64,000 bases of DNA from Notospermus geniculatus (GCA_002633025.1 NMRB01000712.1:93770-157769); one strand, 5' to 3'; numbered from the stretch's first letter, positions 42,096 to 53,152 are shown. Notes: generated by a model not told the origin, from the letters alone. Made by a program: numbers and translations.

Positions 42096-44947
42096 ATGGG
42101 CAAGGGATTCAATAATTATATGACCAAAAAATTCTTCCATCCAGGAAGCAAAGAGAATATAAAGAGGGTAAAAATGTTTTCTAACTCATCCAACTCAACC
42201 ATGTCAACTGTCAGTTTTCAACATCATATGCATGTATGATGCACATGTCCAATGCCTTGCAACAGTGCACACCACCCACTGGCCCAGGGCCATGCAGGCG
42301 GATCATGCATGTACGTCCCACTGCCTGACGGTGCTAGCTAGCGCTAGAGCAGCACCCACACAGGTGTGCACGGGTGGGACGGCCAGGCGTCATGCAGGGC
42401 CCACAAGCATGCAGGCCTAGGCCCCTATAGCTGGAATGTTGCTCAACTCAACAGGTCATCTCTTTCTTAGGTTCTTAGGCCTAGCTAGGCCTAGCCTAGG
42501 CTACTTTAGGATAGATCCGCTATGACGTATGTGCTTGAACCATAGAGCTAGATCAGATTATTAGATACCTTGAGGCCAGAGCTGAAGAAGCATACCGGTA
42601 CACTTAAAGAAACTTGGGCCTACCTACCTGTGTCACTGTGAATAGAAGGCCTTAGGCCTACTGTTTTTTATATCTAATATCACTACATGTGTATTTGCAG
42701 GTTTGGATGGCAGAACAGAAACATATCCATGATAAAAAGAAACAAGAAGATATGTTGAATCAGTATCAGAAAGAACAGGACATGTTAAGCAATAGGTGAG
42801 GAAAAGAACTGTGATCTGGATTATGAACTTGGTGTAATGGATGGCGCTCTCACATCATGTTGGCAGTCAAAGATATTGGTCCCTTTAGAAAATTAGGCTT
42901 AATTTTCTAAACGGACCAATATTGTGCGTGCTGCCCCTGAGTGCTGGCGGTTGATGCCTTATGCGAGGGTCCGTGGGTTTGAGTCTGGTAGGAAGTCATG
43001 TCTTTCACCTTAGAAACCTGTTATTATTCCATGCCCCTTAATCTTAATTTAGCTGTATATCTTGGCGATCATAGTTTGAAAACATTACTGAGGAGATTTT
43101 TGACATAATGTATCTTTGTTTTCAGGGCTCTTCTTGGTGATGAGAAAGCCAAACTTGGACTGAGCTTCATGTATGATGCTCCCCCAGGAGCTGAGAAAGG
43201 TAGGTGGCTTTCAAAATCCTGATTTTATCTTCAAATTCTCTGTCAGTGGTGTAAATCTGGGGATTGAGAAGGTGGCAGTAGCTCGTTAAATGAAGTATGG
43301 ACCTCTCATTCATATTTTCATTTGGAATTATGGTACTCAGTGTCTTGCTACTTGTTTATGTCTTTCCTTTTTCACTGCAGAGAAAGAGAAAGAAGATGAT
43401 GAACCAGAATATAAGTTTGAGTGGCAACGAAAGTACAACGCACCGAGAGAGTCATATGCCAAAAATGATGAAACAATTCGTGACCAGCCTTTTGGAATTG
43501 AAGTCCGGAACGTCAGGTGTATCAAATGTCATAAATGGGGACACGTCAACACGGATCGGATATGTCCACTTTTTGGGAAGTCGCTGACAGCTGAGCCACC
43601 ACAACGTAAGTGGGGGAGGGGGGTTTGATAAGACTTTCATGTAGTATCTTTGCTATCTGTGTTTCCGATGTTTTGACAGAGGTAACCGGTTGGATATTTG
43701 GTTCAGTGGGGTTAATTTTATTGTTATTTTCTTACTTCAGCTGACATGAAAACATCAGATCTGCTGGAGGATATGAAGAGTGATGGGCTCATGTTGAAGA
43801 GAAGCGTTATGGAGAGGAAAGTAGAAGGGGTAAGTTACACACATATCACTATCAGTAAATGATCAGAATGAATTGAGGCAAGAATGAATTGATTCGACCA
43901 ACAGCTGACACTGACACATCGATATCTGTTTCAGCAACTGGTAGATTCAGAAGACAGTGACGACCCAGAGGTCCAGTTTCTGAAGTCCCTCACACCAAAA
44001 CAGAAAAAGAAGCTGCTAAAGTAAGTTTCAGGTTCCGTATTATTGGGTTAGAAGGTTCCAATGTTTGGATTCTAATTGGTATTGTTTTGTTTTCTCCAGG
44101 AAGCTGAATAAACTTCAAGAGGCAAAGAAGTCTGGGAAATCCAAAAAGAAGAAGGACAAGAAGAAGAAATCCAAGAAACACAGGAAACGGGACTCAGATT
44201 CAGGTTGGCATCATCTTTAGTTTGTGTCCTGGTGTGACCTCCACTAAGGTCAAATGCTGAAGGTCAAGGACAGAAAAGTGAGCAGCTTTTATGGATGCTT
44301 AATTGTATTCTTTCTGCTCACTTTCAGACAGCGACGATGGTCATAAGTCAAGAAAGAAGAAGAAATCGGAAGCAAGGAAAGAGTCGAGTAGTGATTCAGA
44401 TTCTAATAGCGACAGCGAGTCAGAACAGGACTTGAGACGTAAACGCCATGTACAGTCAAACTCATCTAAGAGACAGCCTGGCTCATCAGACATAAGACAG
44501 TCACAGAATGGTGATAGAGGTCACTCTTCCAAGGACAGTGGTCGGAATCACTCGCCACCAAACAATAGGAGGGGTGGGTCTCCTCAGAGGGACTCAAAGC
44601 GTGATAGATCGCCAAGGAGGGAGGCTAGAGACAGGTCTCCAAAAAGGGAGTCATACAGAGATAGGTCTCCTAGAAGAGAGTCACATCGGGATAGGTCTCC
44701 GAGATGCAGGTCACCCAGAAGGGAGTCTCGATCACCAAGGAGAGAATCGCGACGAGAGAGGTCTCGATCACCAAGGAGAGACTCGCACCGAGATAGGTCT
44801 CCTAGACGGGACTCCCGTAGAGATCGGTCAGCAGAGAGGTCATATCGTAAACGATCTCCGAAGAGAGATTCACATCGAAGCAGGTCGCCAAGGAAACAGT
44901 CATCGAAGGAAAGGGATTCACATCGGGACAGGTCTCCCAGGCGATAG
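42096..44947 (+). CDS. CIR1: CIR1, CBF1-interacting corepressor
   Basis: CIR1 links CBF1/RBPJ to SAP30/HDAC in Notch-target repression and is also found with splicing factors. Exons: 42096-42167, 42701-42795, 43126-43199, 43381-43605, 43741-43829, 43935-44020, 44100-44203, 44328-44947. All GT-AG, all phases consistent, 454 residues; human CIR1 has about 450. The Cir_N domain is at the start ([16 protein letters not shown]), followed by VWMAEQK. A conserved CCHC-like block is [19 protein letters not shown]. Then come a lysine-rich segment and a C-terminal RS domain with about 20 SPRR/DRSPRR repeats. Start context AACCATGG is Kozak-like. AATAAA at 45035-45040 is the likely poly(A) signal. Confidence 0.95.
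42873..42923. repeat. Hairpin in CIR1 intron 2
   Basis: AATATTGGTCCnnTTAGAAAAT is answered by its reverse complement after a short loop. It may be a small MITE. Confidence 0.5.
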
Positions 44948-45034
44948 CCTTGGAATTGATGAACGTTGTTAGTGTAATCCACCCAGAGGGTGTTTGTTCT
45001 AATGTCCTAATTCATGTGTCTTATCTATATTGTA

Positions 45035-45040
45035 AATAAA
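45035..45040 (+). terminator. CIR1: CIR1 poly(A) signal
   Basis: AATAAA lies 88 bases after the stop, followed by a T-rich stretch, a normal arrangement for a short 3' UTR. Confidence 0.7.
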
Positions 45041-45329
45041 GTGGTTTTATTTAAAAAACTTGCTTGTCGGAGCTTGTTGAGTCTGTCAATGGCAAGGTTG
45101 ATGCAACTGGCTCCCAAAGCGTCTCATGACAGTTGTTCAGTTCAGCTTGGTTCATGTGCTTGACTAGGAACCGGTGTGACAGGGATCAACATCGTAGGAA
45201 TGACAAGGAAAATCTGCATGGCGTTGTTAAAGGTGGTGGTCAGGGTTAGTGACATAATCCTTCACAAAGGAAAACTGCGGGTTGATTGGGCAATACAATA
45301 GGGCCTGGACTTTGCTTCCAGGGGGATAT

Positions 45330-45555
45330 TGGGTCGTATCTTAGAATGTTCCTTAACGTTAAGGTCGACCTTAAGGGCCGTATTTTAGAACGTTCCTTAA
45401 CAATAAGGTCCACCTTAATCTATTGTTCTCGATGGTTTTACAAGACTTAAGGTCGAACGTTCTAAAATACGACCCTATGTCTATTGTAAAACCATCGACA
45501 ACAATAGATTTAAGGTGGACCTTAATTTTAAGGAACGTTCTAAAATACGGCCCTA
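45330..45555. mobile_element. Rearranged MITE pair, GGGCCGTATTTTAGAACG family
   Basis: Two overlapping palindromes: GGGTCGTATCTTAGAATG from 45331 pairs with the end near 45474, and GGGCCGTATTTTAGAACG from 45375 pairs with the end near 45554. A simple copy of the same family is at 60296-60415. Confidence 0.75.
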
Positions 45556-45714
45556 CGATTCCTGTTAAACCAGGTCCTTTATATGTTTGGCGCCTTGTAT
45601 TTCCTGTTCTTCCACTATTCAGGCACAAGTGGCAGGGATGGCAAAAACCAGTAGTGGTGTCAAGCCCTGGGCAAAGACAAAGTACATACCGGTATACATA
45701 CATTGTAACAGTTT

Positions 45715-46945
45715 TATTTCAATAGAAGGCAAAGAAATTAACAAATACAACAGTTGCAAAAATAGATCATTTTGTGTGAGACATCTAGCGCAAGTAGGGT
45801 GATCCTAGGTAGAATAACTACTGTATTATCAGTGAAGTACTATCTATTTTTGGTACTATGCAAAATCAAAACATTAACATAAATGAACACAAGAAAACAC
45901 AGCTAAACTGACTGTAGTTAGAGATGATAGCCTATTGAAAGTTGATCATTAACTTCATAACATACCATAGGGGTGGGGAGTAGTACAACAGCTTTGCAGC
46001 CATACTCTGGTTTCAGACCAGGGCTGGGTTGCAAAAACTCATGTTAGCGCTAACTTGATATTAGCGCTAACTTTATGTTAAGTGATGTAAAAAGACAATG
46101 GATTTTTACGTCATTTAACATAAAGTTAGCACTAACATCAAGTTAGCGCTATCATGAGTTTTGTGCAACCGGGCCCAGAACAGTCAATCAAATTCATAGA
46201 ATGATTGATAGAATGATAGATACCGGTATCATACATAAAAGAACAATAATATAGTAAATGCAATCAAAAAGTTACAGAACACGACAGGAGCACATGACCC
46301 TCTGAATCAAAAAATTTGGACGACAGGTGTACAGCACTTGTAAGACATTCATTATGATACTCAATATTTTGGCCTTAGTGAATGTTGATCATTAAATCGT
46401 TAAGATTAATGCCTACATTTTATCAATTCCACTAAAATCACGCACGGAATGTTACGAATACATTGATATATTGATATATTGATAGTGAATGAGCACAAAT
46501 GTAAACAGTATCAAAACAATATCAATCTTTGCAAAATGTGTTGCCTACTTACAGTACGTGCAAAATGGCAAGATTACAACATAAGGTAAAGACACACTGT
46601 GAATTATTTCTTCCTACGCATTAAAAAAGTCCAAACTTTCAAATGTCGGACTTGCCAACTGTAGGTCAGGTGAGCAAGTCATCTGTGCAGTTTGAACAAG
46701 TGAAAGATCAAATGCTTAAGGCATTTCTCCACGAATTCTCTGATGCCAGTTGGCACTGAATTGGCAGTTGAGAATTGTTGGTTTTATTACAACACACATG
46801 TATGCCGAGAGAATGACACAAATGACTACATGTACCAACTGCCCATAGATAACTCGTGAGAAAACTCACATGAGAGACGTCCTAAGAGTGGACTGCTTGT
46901 GAAAGATCATTCTTGTATGTCAACTCGGTAACCATGGTGATGGAG
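45715..46945 (-). other. Probable 3' UTR of the TRIM-NHL gene
   Basis: No coding signal. TTTTATTTC near 45712 reads as GAAATAAAA on the minus strand and may be the poly(A) signal. A MITE (46020-46177) is inserted here. Confidence 0.45.
46020..46177. mobile_element. MITE, GGTTGCACAAAAC family, copy 2
   Basis: Closely similar to 20964-21122, with the same TTAGCGCTAAC blocks and TGTTAAnTGATGTAAAAAGACAA core. It lies in the presumed TRIM-NHL 3' UTR, where it would form a strong RNA hairpin. Confidence 0.8.
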
Positions 46946-49516
46946 CTAATAGACAGTGAGATTATGACTTTCTCTGTTACAGACAACAACTCTACCATTA
47001 GACATGAGAGCAATGTCCTCCAAACTCTTCAAATGGCTGTTATTACCCTGGCCGAGGCCACCAAATGAACAGAAAAAAGTCCCACTTTCCCTGAAAACAT
47101 CAACACGGTTATTCCCACTGTTCCCCACTAGGATGAAACCCTGCCGATCAATAGCGACACCTTTTGGGTACTTAAGGCGTCCAGGTTCGGAACCCTCTGA
47201 GCCGAACGAGAGTTTGTGATTGCCTTCTAAATCAAAGACTTGAATGCGGTGATTGCCATGGTCACTAACGACAAGGTTGTCATCGTTGATGGCGATGTAA
47301 TGTGGATTTTCAAACTGACCATCATCACTGCCAAAAACACCAAACCTTTTTACGAACGTCCCATCCGCCTGGAATTTCTGTACGCAATGATTCTCCTTGT
47401 CGCAGGCGTAGATGTAACCAGCACTGTCACAGCAGACACCCCATGGATAGCTAAACTTCCCGTCTTCATGACCCTCCTGACCGAACTGTTTGACAAAGTT
47501 ACCATCGCTATCAAAGATTTGTATGCGGTGATTATAACGATCAGAAATGACAATCTGACCTGATAGGTTCACAGCGATCCCAGCCAAACAGTCAAACTCT
47601 CCCTGATTTTGCCCGTAAGACCCAAAAGCTTTCAAGAACTGTCCTTCCTTACTGAATATCTGTACCCTGTGATTACTGCTGTCAGCCACGTGGATGTTTT
47701 CATTGGGCCCAATAGCGACCCCACGCGGCCACGTAAACTTCCCATTGCCATTTCCTCGGGAGCCAATTCGGCGGAATATTCGTGTCTTGCGACGATAGTT
47801 GTGAAGTGGAACCAGCCCGTCCTCAGTCACCTGAGCAACCATGCTACTGTTCACAGCATTGTCAATGCTAGCACTTCCACTCGCCTCGTCACCGTTCAAT
47901 GGAATCTCAAAACTAACTCCCAAGTCTGTTATATTATTGTGGTTTTGGTTTGTGGCATTGTTTTCATTCTCATCAACTGTAAAGGTCCCTTCTCTCCTAG
48001 GCATACCTGGAGCAGCCGCAGTCTCCTGGTCACCTCTGTCAGTGTTTCTTTGGTTTGAACTCTGATTATTCTGTGAACGAATCCTATGGTTGTTCCTACG
48101 GTCATTTCCTCCACGAATGACCCGCGGCCGGTTGCGGTTGCCCCTGAAGTTGGGATTTGAAAAGCTGATAAATCCAGCAAAGGCACGTTCTTCATCATCT
48201 TGAATCTCTCTCACTGGAGGTGTGAAAAGTGCATTGTCAGTCCGAACAACGGATGGCATGACAGGCGGTCGGTGTAGCACAGGGGGCGCACGACTTACTA
48301 CAGTCTGAGACGGATGGCTTCGACGCAAATGCGGTGGGCGATAACTCTGTGAGTGTGGTCCAACCTGATTCACAAGGTTGTCACTGTGGCGTAGATTAGC
48401 ATTTGAACTTTGACCTCTTCTCTCGTACACTTGTGGGGGTGCCCGCTGTAACGGCATCAACATATCAGTTGCCCCACGCTCATATAACGGTGCAATAAAT
48501 GCAATATTCTCACGTGCATGTCCATTTCTCCGCCCCTGCGGTACTGTTTGACTCTGCGGTGGAGAATGACCATTCTGTACATTATTATTACCAGCCACTG
48601 CAATGTCACCCAAGTTCATGATCATATTTGTTGCCACCTGTCCACTGTAATCCCACCGAAACTGGCGACTCTGCGGTACAGGCTGTGTTTCAAGTTGCTG
48701 ACACTGTGCCATGAGCTGCGAGCTTTGCTGCTTCATAGCGATAAGGTCTGTATCTGGCGCTGAGGCTTGATCCCGCGAGACGGCAGCTTCAGTTGAATCA
48801 CAGAAACTGGCAATACTCGCCAGTTCCACTTCGAGATTCTCTTGATGTAGTCTTAATGATCGCATCTCCCTTTGTAACAAGATTTCAAGCTCCGTATTCA
48901 GCACAGTCTGGCGGTCTTTAAGTTCCTTTATGTGTTTTTCAATAGTGTTGTTGATTTCAACCCTGACGGAATCAACATTAGCACGTACTTGTTCATTGCC
49001 GTGTTCTATCTGGCCAACAAGATCTGAAACTTGAGGTATCTTGCGTCGTAACTGACTCACAACACGACTGATGTCGAGTTTCAACTGACGAACATGACTC
49101 TGATGACAGGTATTACACACACGTTTTTCACAATGATGGCAAAGTTCAAGTTCGAGATCAGCACCACAGACATTACAACCTGATATCACTGGACTTGAAC
49201 CACCATTAGTTTGAGTCGGATTGGTGTCCCTCTCCCCAGGAGCAGCTGGTGCATGTGCTTGCAGATCAAGAAACCCAGCGATAGTGATATTAGTGGCAAA
49301 GCCATCAATTCCTTCTCTTGGCACCAAATGCTGTGCACGGCATTCTGGACACTTAATGAATCGGTTGTTACTAGCTGTGATCAGTCCTCGAAGGCATGGT
49401 GTTTTGCAGAATGTATGTTGACAAGGCAGTATCTTTGGCTGATTGAAGCGATCTAGGCACACAGGACATTTAAGAAGTTGCTCAATCTGTTCCACAGAAT
49501 AGGTGGCGTCACCCAT
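46946..49516 (-). CDS. TRIM-NHL RING E3 ligase, NHL-1/Thin (TRIM32-like) type
   Basis: 856 residues in one coding exon. A RING domain lies at about residues 17-60 (CPVCLDRFNQPKILPCQHTF, CPECRAQHLVPREG). A cysteine/histidine B-box-like segment is at about 113-140 (CNVCGADLELELCHHCEK), then a coiled coil to about 265. A long Asn/Arg/Gln-rich disordered region follows, with six NHL repeats from about residue 575 to the end (for example RIGSRGNGNGKFTWPRGVAI and NHRIQIF). The family ubiquitinates proteins and, in several members, binds RNA through the NHL propeller. The PCQHTFC and PREGIDGFATN pattern is closest in memory to C. elegans NHL-1 and Drosophila Thin. An acceptor (CAG at 49528-49530, minus strand) lies 11 bases before the ATG, so there is a 5' UTR intron. 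Confidence 0.85.
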   Translation of the reverse strand: MGDATYSVEQIEQLLKCPVCLDRFNQPKILPCQHTFCKTPCLRGLITASNNRFIKCPECRAQHLVPREGIDGFATNITIAGFLDLQAHAPAAPGERDTNPTQTNGGSSPVISGCNVCGADLELELCHHCEKRVCNTCHQSHVRQLKLDISRVVSQLRRKIPQVSDLVGQIEHGNEQVRANVDSVRVEINNTIEKHIKELKDRQTVLNTELEILLQREMRSLRLHQENLEVELASIASFCDSTEAAVSRDQASAPDTDLIAMKQQSSQLMAQCQQLETQPVPQSRQFRWDYSGQVATNMIMNLGDIAVAGNNNVQNGHSPPQSQTVPQGRRNGHARENIAFIAPLYERGATDMLMPLQRAPPQVYERRGQSSNANLRHSDNLVNQVGPHSQSYRPPHLRRSHPSQTVVSRAPPVLHRPPVMPSVVRTDNALFTPPVREIQDDEERAFAGFISFSNPNFRGNRNRPRVIRGGNDRRNNHRIRSQNNQSSNQRNTDRGDQETAAAPGMPRREGTFTVDENENNATNQNHNNITDLGVSFEIPLNGDEASGSASIDNAVNSSMVAQVTEDGLVPLHNYRRKTRIFRRIGSRGNGNGKFTWPRGVAIGPNENIHVADSSNHRVQIFSKEGQFLKAFGSYGQNQGEFDCLAGIAVNLSGQIVISDRYNHRIQIFDSDGNFVKQFGQEGHEDGKFSYPWGVCCDSAGYIYACDKENHCVQKFQADGTFVKRFGVFGSDDGQFENPHYIAINDDNLVVSDHGNHRIQVFDLEGNHKLSFGSEGSEPGRLKYPKGVAIDRQGFILVGNSGNNRVDVFRESGTFFCSFGGLGQGNNSHLKSLEDIALMSNGRVVVCNRESHNLTVY

Positions 49517-49527
49517 CTCTACAAAAC

Positions 49528-50750
49528 CTGAAAATGTAGAAAAGCAGGCTGATCACAAGGGCCAATCGTCCTTTTCGTTTTCTTCTAGAAATGGGAGCAC
49601 ACAGATGCCTGGTTCTAGTAGGCCTATAGTAGTAGGCCTAGGCCTCGGCCCCCTGAGCTGAGGCCGGCCTAACTGAATTGCCACCACCACCTACTACTAC
49701 TTACTTGTCTGAAGCCAAAGGCAAGCACACTCACACGTGACACATGCAGGTGGTGTTACCCATGCATGAAACAATAAACACAAAGAGACAGCCATGATGA
49801 TTGGCCAAACAATGGAACCATCTGACTGTGTGCAGTCATGCAATGCATCAGTGTATGATAGGTCGGTGTGCATTGCCCTCTAAAATTCATAATCATAGGC
49901 CATGTAGGCCTACTAGGATGTAGGCCTAGGCTACCATGGGATGTTTACCATGTTTACTCAAAACTCCGACACAGACATCGGAAATGAACGCGGCTCTTCT
50001 CAAGATACTATAATGATACTTCATATACAGACGATTTCATTACCTCAGGAGGCTGTTAGTAGCGGAAATCGATGATTTTATTGCATCTTCTTTCGTCGAA
50101 TTGCCTTTGTTCATGCATCATGTGCATGTCATGCATGTCATGTTTGTTTTGTTCCTTACCGGAAGTGCTCCGCCTCACTCCAAAGTAGACGCGCACCTGC
50201 TCAAAAATAGTTCTTCCGCATAATATGTATGGTGGTATTCAGCCTTTCTATCGTTAAATATCCACAAATCCATCTGTGTATTTCATACCTTATGAACATC
50301 AGGTGTTTTTATATCATTATATTGCCATTATCTTGGTCAAAACTAACGTTGTCAAGTTACGCGTAGGAATACGCCATTAACAACAAGTTTCAGAACCTAT
50401 CGATAGGTGTCACTGGTTCACGTCCGTTTCGCTACACGGCTTTTTCGCCACAGTCAGATCGAACCCGTGTAGCGAAACGACCGAAGTAGGCCTACATTTG
50501 AAATAAGACATTTGAAATGACTCAAACTGGTTTTATTGGCTTTTATTTTAGAAATTCACCTCAAAAACCATCAAGTATACTACAGACGTTTATTTTCCAT
50601 CTCAAATGGAGGAACACTGCACCGCGCCCACATGTACCGCCGTGCGGTGACGTACCGACGGTGACCCACTCCGTCACCGCGCACACCTTCAGATGCCGTC
50701 CACGGATCCACATTAGAAATTATACCGCGTTTTGCTGAAACTCCACCCTC
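49528..50750. other. 5' flank of the TRIM-NHL gene, no coding
   Basis: Holds the 5' UTR intron and presumably the promoter of the TRIM-NHL gene. Also a small perfect inverted repeat (50423-50480, CGTTTCGCTACACGG arms) and several TAGGCCTA palindromes. No other gene recognised. Confidence 0.45.
50423..50480. repeat. Short inverted repeat
   Basis: TCCGTTTCGCTACACGG and its reverse complement are separated by about 24 bases. Confidence 0.6.
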
Positions 50751-51701
50751 TCACCGTTGTTTCACCCACATCACATTCTCAGGCCACGCGTGATTAAATG
50801 GCCAGCCGTACATCCTCAAAGGCGACCCCGAAATCGTGAACGCCAGGTAATTTCGCCGGGTCAAAAAGTCCACCAATCCTTGAACTGCGCTGGTTTTGCT
50901 AATACCTGGCCATTCAATAAATAAATAACGTATATCCACAGTATCAAAAAGTCTATGCGCGCCCTCTAGTGCCCGTATTTCGTGCCCTTCTATGTCCATT
51001 TTCATGACAGCCTTTTTGAACCGTATCACCTCTAACAAGTTGTCCATAAGGATAGTATCCACCGCATCCTGTCTCTTAGCCGTATTACTTAATTCAATTA
51101 TATGTGACCCGCCAGCGTTTTCAAAAGGGCGGAAAAACGTGGCTTTCATGTAACCATTGGATACGGCGTTGTTGACGATAGTGACCTGGTCCTCGAAGTG
51201 TCCGAGTTGGACGGATTTAGAAAGGCGGACAACATTGTCCCAGAGGGGCTCCACGGCAACGACAGAGCGGCCATTCGCCGCGGCAGTCAACGTAAAAACG
51301 CCCAGATTCGCCCCAACGTCAATTAAATGTAAATCAGGGTCAGAGGACAAGAGTTCTTGCAATTTATTTGTCATGTAGGGCTCCCATTTTCCCGTCTCTT
51401 TCAGACTTTTTGAGACCCATACGTCTGCTGACGTTTCGTATATGCAAATTGGCGTCTTTCCCTTCCAAGTGTAGAAGTTCACGCAGTCGAAATTCCCGGA
51501 TGTATCGACTTTTTCGACATTGAGAACCTTGCAGACATTCTCCTTGATTTGTAGACGTGACGTTTGTCGGACGTTCGCCATGGAGTAACTGTTGATTGAT
51601 GCGATTGCTATGACAACGAATAGACAGAAGAGTAATGCAAATGTTACGTAACGGCGCCTGGTGGACATCGTGCGAACGTAAGTGACGAATGATGACGTCA
51701 T
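50751..51701 (-). CDS. FkbM-family methyltransferase with N-terminal membrane anchor
   Basis: A class I SAM-dependent methyltransferase of the FkbM/Methyltransf_21 type. Visible motifs: SAM-binding LIDVGANLGVFTLTAA, VVAVEPLW (motif II), and the family signature MKMDIEGHEIRALEGA. A hydrophobic segment near the start (VTFALLFCLFVVIAIA, preceded by RRR) predicts a type II membrane protein, possibly Golgi. Substrate unknown. ATG at 51701 was chosen because a good acceptor (TTCTTTCAG) ends at 51714, implying an upstream intron. This gives 316 residues. An unspliced reading from 51866 would add 55 residues that look non-homologous. TGA stop at 50751-50753 (minus). Confidence 0.75.
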   Translation of the reverse strand: MTSSFVTYVRTMSTRRRYVTFALLFCLFVVIAIASINSYSMANVRQTSRLQIKENVCKVLNVEKVDTSGNFDCVNFYTWKGKTPICIYETSADVWVSKSLKETGKWEPYMTNKLQELLSSDPDLHLIDVGANLGVFTLTAAANGRSVVAVEPLWDNVVRLSKSVQLGHFEDQVTIVNNAVSNGYMKATFFRPFENAGGSHIIELSNTAKRQDAVDTILMDNLLEVIRFKKAVMKMDIEGHEIRALEGAHRLFDTVDIRYLFIEWPGISKTSAVQGLVDFLTRRNYLAFTISGSPLRMYGWPFNHAWPENVMWVKQR

Positions 51702-52065
51702 GACGACGAATCTCTGAAAGAACAAAGAAGTGCTCATGAAGAAGATACAGCATTGCAGGTCATCAGGAGCGCCAACCGCCCAAATGAAGTCGGCCTCATC
51801 AATTTCTTCGGCGCGTTGCCGACCCCGCTTTTGTCCTGTCTCAGCTTCGGCAATGCGGACATCCACTGAACTCCAGTTGTCCTCAAAAATGTTTATCGAA
51901 CACCAGGCTCCGCTACTCCAGTCATCTTTTATCGCGTCACGTACCTACCGTACCAATTTCCCCTGAATGTTCCACTTTTTCCGTATGTCCACGATTTGAC
52001 GTTGGTAATTACAACCTCCACAAAATGTCGCTGTCAAACACACTGCACGAGAAAGGGCCGTCGGT

Positions 52066-52247
52066 CGTCCTGTCCTTGGAGGAATTAAGGCTGATTCATA
52101 CTCCGTCCGGATTTTGCGCCGACTATGATCAATTTCACTGCGTGTGCACATTCACGTCGTGGAAACCTGCGATCAGTTTCATGCGCTTGACGGTCCGCAA
52201 GCGAGTATGAATCAGCCCTTATACTGAATTCCTCCAAGTCCTGTCCA
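52066..52247. mobile_element. Palindromic element with GGCTGATTCATACTC arms
   Basis: CTTGGAGGAATT then AAGGCTGATTCATACTCCG on the left are matched in inverted order on the right (GAGTATGAATCAGCCCTTA, then GAATTCCTCCAAG). Confidence 0.65.
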
Positions 52248-52311
52248 ACACCTTTTACAGTCGCGATTTTCCTATTAGCGCGAAACCACCTTCATTGTGG
52301 GTGCCGTGCTA

Positions 52312-52557
52312 ATACAGTGTGGTGATTCAAACCGAAAATTATTTTATTCGTACGCGATTTTACTCATGCATAACTAATCGTCTTGACTATTTTTGCAATT
52401 GTTTAGGCAAATAGAAGGGGTGACAGCTTATTACACAATCACCCGTCACCCCTTCCATTTACCAGATGAACTGCGAATGCGACAAGCACCATTAGTTATG
52501 CGTCAACGACTTCGCGTACGAATAAAATAATTTTCAGTTTGAATCACCACACTGTAA
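52312..52557. mobile_element. MITE with ACAGTGTGGTGATTCAAAC ends
   Basis: 246-bp inverted repeat with long AATTATTTTATTCGTACGCG arms. AAT/TAA lies on both sides, a possible 3-bp target duplication. Confidence 0.75.
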
Positions 52558-53039
52558 TACAGTATTTTCATCACTCCACTGGATCAGCCCCTCTACCACA
52601 AATATGGTAACCAGGTCGTGCATGAAAGCTCAGTGGCTCTAGCAGCTTTTGATTGATTGAACTGGACTAAATGTCATCAGGTCATATAAAATTGACAAGT
52701 AACATACATGTAGTGGACTGGACATTGTAATTCATGGAGTGATGTCTTAAATCCGAAAATACTGTATATGACGACGGTTTTCGCACCAGTGCCCCGTTGC
52801 GTACCAGTCGACATATCCATTGCGAAACAATATAAAACGAAGTGAATGGAGGGCTTGGAGGCATTGCTCCTCCAAGGCGTGTGTGGGGGGGGGGGAGGTT
52901 TTAGTCTGTAAGAGTTAGGATTAGGATTTTCGGACATTCCAAAAAACGTGCTGTTAGTGAACTTTTGCAGCTACGGGGATTCCCGACGCGATCGAAACCT
53001 GCTTTTGGTTCGGGAACCTTCAATAAGTAGCCTAAGCAC

Positions 53040-53152
53040 CATCCTGGAACTCCACGTGTATTGGCTACGTCATAAAGACTACGCCACTACGTTTGTGTGA
53101 GCGTAGTCGGAGGGCGGAGCGATATCACGACCCTTGGTAGCCAAGATGCCTA
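53040..53152. repeat. Dispersed repeat copy, related to 5785-5885
   Basis: Shares CTCCACGTGTATTGGC, AGACTACGCCAC and ACCCTTGGTAG with the earlier copy, with an extra GCGTAGTCGGAGGG segment. Confidence 0.6.

Noticed and set aside
44508-44982. Second-frame and antisense frames over the CIR1 tail
   Set aside because: Caused by the repetitive RS-domain codons; the in-phase CIR1 frame explains them.
47004-49456. Plus-strand open frames inside the TRIM-NHL gene
   Set aside because: Antisense shadows of a long coding exon.
50517-50738. A 73-residue plus-strand frame
   Set aside because: No start context, homology or splice evidence; it lies in the intergenic flank.
51702-51866. N-terminal extension of the FkbM protein to the upstream ATG
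   Set aside because: A strong acceptor just upstream of 51713 and lack of family-like sequence suggest this part is intron or leader.
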